This document shows, piece by piece, positions 9,564-20,700 of a stretch of 25,446 nucleotides of DNA. The notes beneath the pieces are model-generated. The model saw only the letters and a list, made by a program, of their open reading frames with translations. It was not told the DNA's origin and did no database searches. Source of the stretch: Echinostoma caproni (lineage: Eukaryota > Platyhelminthes > Trematoda > Plagiorchiida > Echinostomatidae); assembly GCA_900618425.1 (NCBI GenBank), contig UZAN01042951.1, forward strand, positions 8,264 through 33,709, given 5' to 3'. Positions within the stretch are counted from its first letter, which is position 1; every line of letters begins with the position of its first letter. The position numbers and the translations under genes were made by a program.

Positions 9564-10240
9564 TCACGTGGTGAGAATGAAGGACAGGGAATGTGGATTC
9601 CTTTTCACACTGCAGGACCGGCCACCGGCGCCGTGTTGTTTTTTCCGATAGATACAGACCACTGTGATTAGGATAAACGTGATCAGACAGAGTGCACCGA
9701 CGGTGACCAGGACAATCAGTTGAGTCATATTCAACTGACGCACGGACAATTCCCGAATTGTGGGCAATCGCGGATTGGTTGAATCCATACAATAATCACT
9801 TATGCATTTTTCCCACCGTTCCGCATCCAAATGGCGCATTGCGCACACATGTTCACAACGACACACGGAAGCCACATTGGGACAAGTGCCACCGGGGAAC
9901 AAGGTGGATTTGTTCACATGCGGGCGATATCCTAGTTGATGTTCCCAATAATTAGACCATTGATTGTCCGGATTATTGTATTTGGTAAACTCATCCAATA
10001 GATCGGCCATAGACTGCGGAGAGAGATCGGTCAGGTGAGAATACTCATCGCGTGCCGTGTACTCCAACTGCCATATCGGTCCGGAAGTAGACAAATTCAA
10101 CCAAAGTTGTTGATAGTTCAAAAGCGTACCGGTTTCCCGATCGTAGTGATACAATCGGATGCGGGGATTGAAATCTCCTCGTTCCGGTAAGACCAGGGGA
10201 TCGACGGATGGCCCGTTGAACACTGTTCCAACCGGTTTGT
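9564..10240 (-). CDS. SMPDL3-like phosphodiesterase, terminal exon with transmembrane anchor
   Basis: 677 bp including TGA. Acceptor ATACAATTCAG|AC. It begins KPVGTVFNGPSVDP, matching the family's PVNSLFVAPAVTP, then RIRLYHYDRETGTLLNYQQL, IWQLEYTARDEY, LTDLSPQSM and the Cys-rich end CRCEHVCAMRHLDAERWEKC. After this come about 24 hydrophobic residues (9648-9719) followed by YRKKQ and a basic, Ser-rich tail. Mammalian SMPDL3A is soluble and SMPDL3B is GPI-anchored, so this type I topology is a variation. N-glycosylation sequons include NLS, NKS and NMT. Confidence 0.88.
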
Positions 10241-11707
10241 CTGAATTGTATCGGCAGGGGTGAGATTAACGAACAAAAAGGGAACGAGAATGAAATATAA
10301 TACAACAAATGCGTACTTGTTCAGTTGTTGTTGATGTTTGAGTAAATTTATCGATCTTATTGTGTAGTGCTGCGCAAACGGACGGGTACCACATGACCCT
10401 GGATGGCCAACGAGGAATTCATGTTCTTACAAATGGTTCTTAGGAGCACAAAGCGGGAGAAGGGAGGCTGTTGATAAGGATTTGAATTTTGTTTTACAGC
10501 TTTTGTGACTGGATCTACTTAGAAACATGCTGCTCGCATCACGTATGTGTGATTCGATTCACTCAGACGCTTTACAGCTGAGCGCGCTTCAATCCCGTTT
10601 CATTTCACTCGACGCCCTCTTGCCGTGATCGGGCAGACTCGATATCATTCAACCTACACAAAAATGCGGTGCAAACGGGAATATAAGCTGAGCGCGATTG
10701 ATTTTTCGGGCTACACAAAACGAAATGGCTTTGACGCGAGAAAAGGTTGGCTTTGAGTCCCTAATTATGTGCACCTGACAGACGATGAAATTTGTGTGCT
10801 TCATATTTTTACCGCAGCATTCCTTGAATGGAGCTAACCGAGATTTGTGCACGTTTCCGGTCTAATTTCTCTGCTTGGCTCGCAACTCAGTTCATATGTT
10901 TGTCTACTATAAAGGTATATGGGTAATGACTGTCAAAGTGCACCATGTTAACTTCATGAAGTTAGTGAGCAGTGCACACTATTGTCTTGTCCTCATTTGG
11001 GCTCGAACTGCACAATTTCGGTTAGGGAGTTGAATCCCAAATGACCGCTGTCCAAGGATTTTCGTCAGCTATGACAAGGTAAATTCTCAGCAACCATAAT
11101 GCATTGGCCATTCGATGAACCAGTGGACTCCCAGCGAATGAAACTTACACAAGAGCCAGTACCCCGGACATTACGAGACAAAATAGTTTACGTCACCCGT
11201 TTTACCCCTTCACTCATAAACACTCAATCGGATAACAGAAATAAGTAAATTGTTCAATGATTGTCTGTACAGAGTTGCCGAAAGATAATCGCAAAGACAA
11301 CAGCACCTTAATCATCTTTTCCAGCTTGCCGGATTGGCGGGATTTGCTTGGATAACGGGGAAGGTGAGGGCGATTTTTTGGAATGAAAATGGGTGAGGTT
11401 GGCAGAACATCACTCGGTGTAAAATTTCTGCAGGAATAACGTCAGTGTGCGACGAGCGACGGAGAAGAACTTACACGACTCATCCAATAGCACTCGGAAT
11501 CCATCCACATGCTCATGACCTGCCAATGTGGTGATGATGACATCGGAAAATTCCCGGAGTATCGATACTAGCTGATCATTGTAATTCGGATGCATATACT
11601 GACCACTTGTTGGATGCAATTCGGCTGTTCCTGGGGGTAGATGAGTAACAATGATCGCCTGGAATTGAAATTTACAAAATATGGAGGAGTGGGTGTAATG
11701 AGTGTAA

Positions 11708-11757
<50 letters not shown>

Positions 11758-14700
11758 AGAGTAGTAATACGCATGGAATTCGGAACACCAACCGCGCAAT
11801 ATGAATCACAGGACCCGAATCGATAATCAGCTATCACTGACGGGATCGCAGAAGCAATGTCTCACGAGAACGAGACGCGAGGAAAAGGTTAGAGGACAGG
11901 CAGTAAGTAGTTCGTTTATTGGAAGAGATGAAGGTGATTAAATAATATGTAAAAAGGGAGATCATTGGCTACCAGGGCTTCAACCAATTGAATTGCCGCA
12001 CTGCTTGCATAATATTGATTCTATCTGCATTGTCTAGGATTGGCTGGCACCACCCACCAATGACGTGTATTCATAAGCTATGCACGTGCTATTGACGTCA
12101 ACATTCAAACTTGATTGATCGCCAATGTCCTGAAACTGTAACGCGCCGCTCCAGGGTAGGCGCCATCGTGTAGGCCTGGATCACCACAGTGGGTCTGTGA
12201 CTGTGCAATAATTCTATGTTACATTTGTGCGGGAGACAAACATGGTTGAGATAAAACTGATTTCAATAAACGCTAATCGGATAATTGTAAAATAAGTATT
12301 ATTTGAAATAGGGACTAGACATTCTCTGTTAACGCAACTGAATAATTCCTGGAGGTAGAAGGATCAGAGTTACATGTTTAAGCGGTTGTATTTATTTATC
12401 TATATCTCTCAACACCATCGATTTCCGTCTTCAAGCAACCTGGAAGCGAATAATGTAGTTTGTGAGAAAACCATTCAGAGTAAACTTTATTCCGTTTGAT
12501 TACATGATATGAAAACCTGAATGTGACCAGAGCGGTTGCTGGCACGTTCAATCAATCGCACCACCAACATTTTCAGTTTAATGAACATTGCTAGCTCAGA
12601 GTTTGTCCAGAACGCTTTTAAGAATTCTGTTCTGTGTGAAACTATACTCGTCAAACACGGTCAACGTGACTTTCACGACCGTAAGCCCCGTGAACCTTCG
12701 TGAGTGAGCCCTGTTAGGGCGCCTCTGCAGCGTAGACGAGCCGAATCATGTGGGATTTAAACACCGGAATGAGTGATTGTTCATCCGAGGCCCTAACTAC
12801 CTGCACCACGCGAACTGACACGGAGCAAATTGTTCCATGTCCGCACTTCTTCTTATCGTTCTTCCTCCCCCGTTCGCTGTCCTCGGAAGAGCTTACCAGA
12901 CCGTCGCACAAACAAACAAACAAAACAAAAACCTGATACTGATGTTGTGAGTTCCCGTTCAGTCAGAAATAAAATCCTGTAGAGAATCATTGTTTGGCGA
13001 TACGAAATCAAACTTACACCTCCGAAGAGAAGACATAATTGGACGTGAAACGATCCGAACAAAACCATGCGATAAGAGAGTTATAAACAAAATTATTATT
13101 GTTATTGTTATTATTATTATTAATGTGTTGATTATTAATAATATTACTACTTTAAAATCATGGGGTACCAAATTTCAGATAAGTAGAATCAATGCCACGA
13201 GCGTGATAGCGTTATCCTAATTTTTGAGAACAGTATGCACAGTTTGGGGACGAAAGTAAGTGAAGAAAAAGTAAAACGCAAATTTCTAGTGTGCCAATTA
13301 AATTTCCCAATAGCTCGACTGCTTCATTCACAACAGAACCAGCTATGAATGAATGTGGTTTCTGAAACCGTGTTTTTCTCTTTTCCACCTAAGCAGTCAT
13401 TCGCACTGGACGTTTGTTCGTTGACCCTATATACAGTGCATCCCGACTCGGGCCTTCTACCAAACTATTACAATATTTCTTTTGTTCATGACATCTTAGT
13501 TGCATCGGTTGCCATAGCAACCAAGCACTTCAATGCCTTATTTTTGAGATATAACTTTCAAATAACGATAATCATAAAACGTTTTCCAAAATAAGGCAGT
13601 GAACGTGAAAAATTGATGGTGAAAATCGGTTGGAAAAAAGGCCGCGGATATCATATGTACAGGGAAAAAGGGAGCAAGTGACCCTGTAGAATCGCTTCAT
13701 CTCAAAACTGTCTGGCAAACTGATGATGTCGAATCGACCTCATCTGAGATGACTCTTAGTAAAGAATAAAATTTGACAAACTATTGAAAATTGATTCTCG
13801 TAGCTCGGGTGAACTGAATTCCATTTCGCCTGTTCGCCGAGTTTGGCAATTTGTTTGCAAACGTTTCATCACCAATCGAGGTGATATCATCGGCGCATAT
13901 GAAGTGGTGGTGTTTTGCTTGTATCCGTTTGTTTATGTGTTGTTCTCCACCGACTGTATTTGTCCTTTGTTCTCACTCGGTTCGCTGCTAAACTGATGCG
14001 GGGCGTGTGTGAGGGTGGAATGTGTGTGTGTGGGGGGGGAGCGAGGTTGTCCTTTTGTCCCGATTGCGGTTTCCGTCCGTTCTCGGGTCACGGCGTGACC
14101 ATTTTGTTGCGTCATGTGATCCTTCAGTTGCATTGGTGTGTACACGTGACCCAGTTCGATGTGCCTGTTTATTGAGTTAATTGAAGAGTGCCAAGTCTCG
14201 AGAAATTCTCTGGCGTATTTTGATCGGGCTTGGTCGATAATTTTGCCTGATTCGAAGTAAAACTGATATCGTGCTTGATCTTTGTGTAGGAAAATCAACG
14301 ATAGTCGGTCATATCTTCTGACTGCCGATTGGTGTTCACGGATCCTTGTTGACAGTTTTCTTCCAATTTGTCTGATATAATGTTTTGGGCAGTTTTTTCC
14401 GTTTATTTTGTAGATAACACTGATATTATCCTTCCGCATTGTTCTCTCCCTTGGTTTTGACAAAAGTCTCCTCAGACAGACAGTCGGTTTGTAGGATACT
14501 TAGATTCCATATGGTGTCACCTCGGCTGGTGATGAAACGTTTGCGAACAAATTGCCTAGCTCGGTGAACAGGGTAACTGGAATGAAGTTCCCCTTTCCAT
14601 TATGGTACCACTACATCAGTTCGGTCCAGTCAGTTCAGTTCAATTCAGTTTTTACAATTAGTGACCAAGTTCCCAAGTGCGACAGTTTTGGTTGCTATCC

Positions 14701-17700
14701 TTAGGTTACCCATTTGATTGACAGAGCAGAAGGAAGATTGGAATATTGAGAGCATATGGATAGAAATAGGAAAAGTGCATTGATTTCGATGGTCACTGCA
14801 ACGTTCTTAATCACTATTATAATTGGTGCGACCTTGGTCATGTGAGCGAAGTTTGCGTCAATTCAAAAGGTACATTACAAAATAAGAAAATAATTGGTGT
14901 AATGCAGCCAAACATTTTACTTTTTTCCAATAAATAATTACTGTTTCATGAGGATGTTTATTCTGGTAAATCTAAGTCTTATGAATATATCAATAAATGA
15001 TAAATTATTACCATAATTTAATCGAAAAATCAACTGTCTGAAAGCTCTGGGCGTAAAATCATTCATCATGAATAAGGTGCAAATGTGTTCAAAGAAAAGT
15101 AACGATTGACCTTTAAACTTAACCTTGAGGTGTGCAGTTCGATAAAATACGTATTTCCGGTGATCAAGTCGGTGCACCCCACATCAAAGCAACTGTTTCA
15201 AGGGCTCAATATTAGGAGAGGGAACACAGAGAAGACGAATTTGCAATGTCTGTGTCACGTCTATCAGTCGTTAGCGCCACTAAATTCCTAAGATGTTATT
15301 TATCGATTTCTATTATCTATAACCTTAACCACCNCCAGCCACTATTGAAATCGAGAAATTGTACGTTATTCGATTAAAAGAAGTAACATAGGTACTGAGT
15401 CCCAAATTAAGTAGGCAAATGAGCACACAACGAAGGAAGCAGTAAGTTTGTTGTAAACCTGCAAATACGTAGCCGGTTCATAAACCGGAGGACAAGCAGG
15501 AACGATCAGCATGTAGGAAGGCAGTCAGGCAGGCCGACTCCGGCTCACAGGTCGCACTACATGCGAATGCCTTCAAGCCAGCATTCAAACAGTCAGTCAA
15601 TCGATCAACCGATCGATCGATCAATCAATTTGTTCACAGGCATGTATGAACACAAATCAGTCAGTTGTAAGCCACAACAATATGCATGTTTTTCATGGTT
15701 GGGAGTAATGTCATATTCATTCTTGTGAATGTGACTCAAAACGTTCGGCATTCACATCTAAGCGATCTGTCCAAAGTCACGGTTGAATTCCAGGAAATGT
15801 TTATCTTACTGTACTTAAGAAACATGCCATTTCCATTTTCCTAGTTTTTTTGGAACCTTTCCGATTTTATATCTGGGCAAGAGACGACTACCCCTTCGTT
15901 GCACCCCGGACCCAAGACATTGGCATCTAATTCATATCCAAGAGCGTACATCTCGGCTGGCTTTCTTATGATTGTCAAAAGTGAATTCGTTTTGTTTATG
16001 GCAAATGAAGCGTGAACTGAAAAGCTAGGAAGCACTGGACAACTGGTCGGGTCTCATCAGCTGTGCGATTTCCTCGACCCAATTGGGGATTGATCCCGGG
16101 AATTCACAGGCAGAAAGCGAGCATGCTACCCACTAGACCACCAAGCAGCTGATCAGACCGCTTTTCATCTCTCATTTGAACGATTTAGCAAAAAAAATCT
16201 TTGCGAGCTTTTTGCGGGCCAGTGATCCTTGCTCACGTCATCACTAGCCTCCGGGGTTAGGACTCGTCTGGAAACATTCATAACCTGAGTAATGGAGGAA
16301 TAGGTTCAGTTTCAAAGGTGAGTTAGTCGTGTATATGACAAATGAAGCGTCATGAACTGAAAAGATAGAAAGCACAACTGGACAGCTGTTTCGACTTAGT
16401 TGAGTCTCATCAGCAGTGCGAATCGATCGACCCAAATTGGGACCTCAGACAGGCAGAACGCAAGCATGCTACTTACTCGGCCACAGAACATTTTGCAGAT
16501 GGGGTTGTGTGTCGGAGTCTAGGTTTCAAGTGCATAAAACCAACAGCCAATCAGGTGCGTTGTATTTCGCATACCTATCTCTGGGACAGTAACCTTGCTT
16601 AGGATACCCGTGACATGTTGCCGCACGATGTGATTGTTCTGCGCGTTGTTGTTCAGACGGTGATTTAGTACGCTTTTGATCAGACCGTCACAGTTTTATC
16701 TAGTGGAATTACTGGCCCTTGTGACGTAATATCAAGGCATGGGGCCAATCGGTACTTCAGTTACATTTCCACCCACCTAAGCGACTAGACGAAGCCGTAA
16801 CTACGATTACATCATTACGACGTTACCCTTTTAAAGTAGATTCGGTTGTGAGCTCTGTCTCTACAACCCTGATCAGCCCGGGCATCGCTGTTCCCAATCA
16901 ATCCTCGATTCCATACATAACACAACTTATTCCGTTCTCGCCGTACTGAAAGATAGAGCAAGTCCATCCAAAATCTGTTTTTAACGCTCCGAACAGGTTT
17001 AGGGTTTCGAAACCGACTATTCACTTTTCTGCCTGATATTAAAGTTCAACCATTGGAATTTCACGCTCTCCTGAGAAGGGAAATCCGGAGTTCAAAGGCT
17101 TCGTTTGTTTAACCGTGATCTCAACAACCTGTCTCCCTATCGCCGTCTGGTTACTGTTCATATTGCGCTATATTTGTATTGAATTGTTCTATCCAGTTTG
17201 TGCACGCATGCTAGTTTACATTTTCGTTCTGGAGACATTCATTGCAGAACACGCTACCAAGGTTAACTGGTTTTCACAGCATTTCAGAACAAGTGGCACT
17301 GATTGGATGGTTCATACAGTTTCTGATCTACATAACCTGTCATCATGTCAGTGGTACACTTTTTATGGGGTTTCGTGATTCCAAAGCAGAATGATGTTCA
17401 CCGTCCAGGGAGTAAATCACACACACACACACTGAGTTGACTTAATTAAATTACATGACTCTAAATACTATCCACAGTCGGGATTTTTTTAAAGTTTGCT
17501 ACAAACTTGCTGATTGATTGCGAGCAAATCGGACAGCTGGACCGGTGCGCAGAGAACCACCTCACGGAAACGTACGATCCGACGATTGTGCCAATGGACC
17601 CGTGATCACCATAACCCTTTGGTGGAACATTGTGGCCCAGACAGCCTGGGGCATATACATCTCAGACACACACAGATATATGCACCGCAATTCAATGTGG

Positions 17701-20700
17701 AAAACTGCTCGGTTGTTGACTTGTTCATATCCCCCCCCGGTATCTAGCTAGATATAAAGGGTGCTTCGTTTAGGCAGTCCATAGACTGGCAAAGACTAGC
17801 TAGTTAGATAAATTGTGGCCCTGAAGATCGAGCAGGGGAGGAATGGCACAATACTCGATTTATGATTATTATATATAAAAGCACACAAAGCACATACACA
17901 CACACACCAAACACATGCTGCCTTTGTGACTCCAGCCTCTTATTTTGCTGGATCACCAACTGTCTGCACTTGATCACACTTCTGTATGTCAGTTTTGTAG
18001 GATGGAACTAGTGAGATTAGAGAGAGAACTCTTATATGCTGACGCTGATCTCACCTACGGGAACTAAGGTTCCACAGTGTGAGCTCATGGAACTCTGTCC
18101 CGATAGAGCTTTTACGTCACACAATCTGTCTGTAGATGCACATGTGTGGCTGTGTCAACCAGCTGAACGTCGGCTAGTATCCAAGAGGATGAATGAAAAG
18201 AAACATACCTTCGCGTTATTTTCCCGGGCCCATGTTAAACTGTCAATGAGCCAACGGAACTGGTCCAATGGGTCTTGTTCGGTAAGCTGCAGTTTGGGAT
18301 TATTCACATACCAGATTATACTATTCAATCCGATCAGCAGAATCTGTGGTCCGATCGATTCCGGCAACAGCATCGAATGATAACAACCTGCTTATCGTGA
18401 ATGGGGGTGGGNGGTTGATAATGGAAAAACATTCCCCATGAGTACACTTGCCAGTTAGAGCTAGCCTGATCCGTCACAAAGCGGATCACCGAAAATCGTC
18501 TGGAAATGCACCGAGTTGGCAGTTCAGTGATTTGGGGATAATAAAATCACCTGACTAACCTTAGTCAAGAAGATTTGGTCTCAGCTGTTTCCATGGTTTG
18601 TCCACTAATCGGATAACCGAAAACAGGAGCATCGGCCAAGACCAGTTTCCTACGGCGATTATTATAAGTACTGATCTAACGAAATAGGACTGGAGGAGGA
18701 TTGACTTGCTTTAGTAATCTAAAGAGCACCATGGAACAGAGGTTTGGAGAATGTTACATTCGGATTAGCTTGTTCGATTAATCCAAGGCTCCAGGTAAAA
18801 TTGATGGTCGTGGGTGAGTGTTTTACTCCATGGGATACACGAGTTAATTGCATTTTTCTCTCTCAGTAATTACAAGAATTTCCGTTAAACATTCCCACAA
18901 TTGGTTGGTTCGAAATGTGTTCTGTGGGACTCTGTTCGGACACTCAGATCATATGTACATGTCTCGTCTGGAACCTCATTGATTGAAGTTGGAATCGATA
19001 TTAGGTGTACCGGCAGCAAAATTATAAAAACTTCTCATGAAATGCACTTTTTTGCTTTCTCCGGAATGAAGAACTGTACTGCAATGGGATAATGTCGCTA
19101 TGGGCTCTCTACTGCAGCTGCGACTAGCGAAAGAGTCCATGATCAAACTGGAGAACTCAGTTCCGGAACCCCAATTTGGAAAAGTCAAATTCCCGAAGCC
19201 CTATGTGGACGGCATAGTTTGCGAAACCAACAAACAGGAGAACCTGACCCATATCATACAAACGGGTAACAAGTAGCACAAGTTTCACCCTCCAAGCAAA
19301 GATGAAAAATTAGCATTCCCTGACGTTGCGTCTCTACAAACTCTCTACTGTATGAACAGAAGAGAATGACCGATATCATTCAATGGCGGCGGTCCGGTGG
19401 CAAGGACACCAAATTATCACCCCGGAGCACGTGTTTTGGAATCCCACCGCCATCACCTACCCTTTCCCCGTTGGGTGTTGTACGGCAGCCCTTTGATTGG
19501 CCACTTTCCCGTTCCAGAAAAGAAATAAAAATGAACAAGAGAGAAAAAAATACTGCTTTGACCGAAGATGCACCGCATGCATGACGAATCACAAACGGAT
19601 TTCATTATTGAGGTGTGAAACACATCCCTCCACTCACCCCATATCCCTTTGCTGGTCAATGATCAGTGAGTTTTGGACGATTGAATGTTCAACCCCTTTG
19701 AACTTCTGCATGTGATCTCCACGGGTCAGAAGATGAATTGAGAAAAATAAATATTTGCCTTTGAACAGGTGTTATCAAAAATCTCTCAACTTGGTCCCCG
19801 GCTAATTGTTTGTTCAAACTGTTTTGTTAGAAGAGCAAATGTCGATAAAAAGCTGAGGTGAATGTGAATTTCTGTTTTCTTTTGTAGCGTGTGGATAAAT
19901 CATTCGCCAACCGATACATGGGGATCACGCCCGAATGAGCAGCCTCCTTAACTTATGTGATTAGGTTCACCGCCATCGTGAAGTGGAGGGGTGGGTGGAT
20001 GGGTGGGTGGGCAAGATTTGATTCAACTCTTCATTGACAAGACAGACTACTGATGAGTGAAGTACTGACTGTAATTTCCGTCATTTCTCGAATAATGTGA
20101 GAAGAACTACGCTAATACTACTGTTGTAAGATACTACAGCTGACGTGGTGGAAGAGGTCAATGATAAGATGTTTAAGAGGAAGCTCGACAGCGTCCTGCG
20201 AACAATGTGGTATGCAGATCTATCATGAATGAGATCTTCGAGTCTGTGGTGATGAGGCTCATACGGGAAATTACCCTCTGCCTCTAATTGAAGAATATTG
20301 AACATTGAACATTGAACTACTCACTTGTCAGTAGTACGCAAAAAGATGCGATCAGCGGTTTCTTTCAATGACCAAAAATGAACAAGACCTGTTGGAGTTA
20401 ACTGTTGCTGTTTGGTACGGTGAAAACAAGAATGCGTATCTGATAGTGGACCGTTATATTTGTATATATATGTTTGAATTCTGCAGACTTGTTCCTCATG
20501 AGATATTTAATATATGATTGACAGTTTAACCATATTCTGACCGTATTCCCATCAAACAATTATTCTCGACCAGCACCGCCGTCTGAAATTTATAACACTA
20601 CTAATACAACTACTACTAAAACAACAACTACTACTATTACTACTACTGAAAGTGTTTAATGTCAATCTTTCCCGTCTTGCTCGACTTTAGGTTGTCATGG

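Larger units (their letters stand above)
13782..14580 (-). mobile_element. Penelope-like element (PLE) remnant: GIY-YIG domain between inverted repeats
   Basis: Minus-strand frame 14463-13933 (176 codons) contains VIYKINGKNCPKHYIRQIGR, KLSTRIREHQ, ARSKYAREFLETWHS and INRHIELGHVY, the order of the GIY-YIG endonuclease domain that ends PLE proteins. The family's YIG/YVG triplet reads Y-I-R here; the Arg..EH, Glu (REFLE) and Asn (NRH) positions are kept. The reverse transcriptase half is absent. 13821-13890 and 14511-14580 are inverted 70-bp repeats, about 84% identical by eye. It lies in an intron of the phosphodiesterase gene, on the same strand. Confidence 0.78.

Noticed and set aside
11568..11837. 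Open frames encoding poly-Tyr, poly-Thr and poly-Val
   Set aside because: They are translations of the (TAG)n microsatellite beside a real splice acceptor, not genes.
15598..15630. Repeated CGATCGAT/CAATCAAT as an array
   Set aside because: A short low-complexity run with no spacer structure; not CRISPR-like.
17514..17751. Two overlapping 77-codon plus-strand frames
   Set aside because: No family resemblance, and overlapping frames of equal length are typical of a chance low-stop region.
17720..17860. Possible hammerhead ribozyme, suggested by CCTGAAGATCGAGCAGGGG
   Set aside because: No GAAA core or matching stems could be placed at the required spacing.
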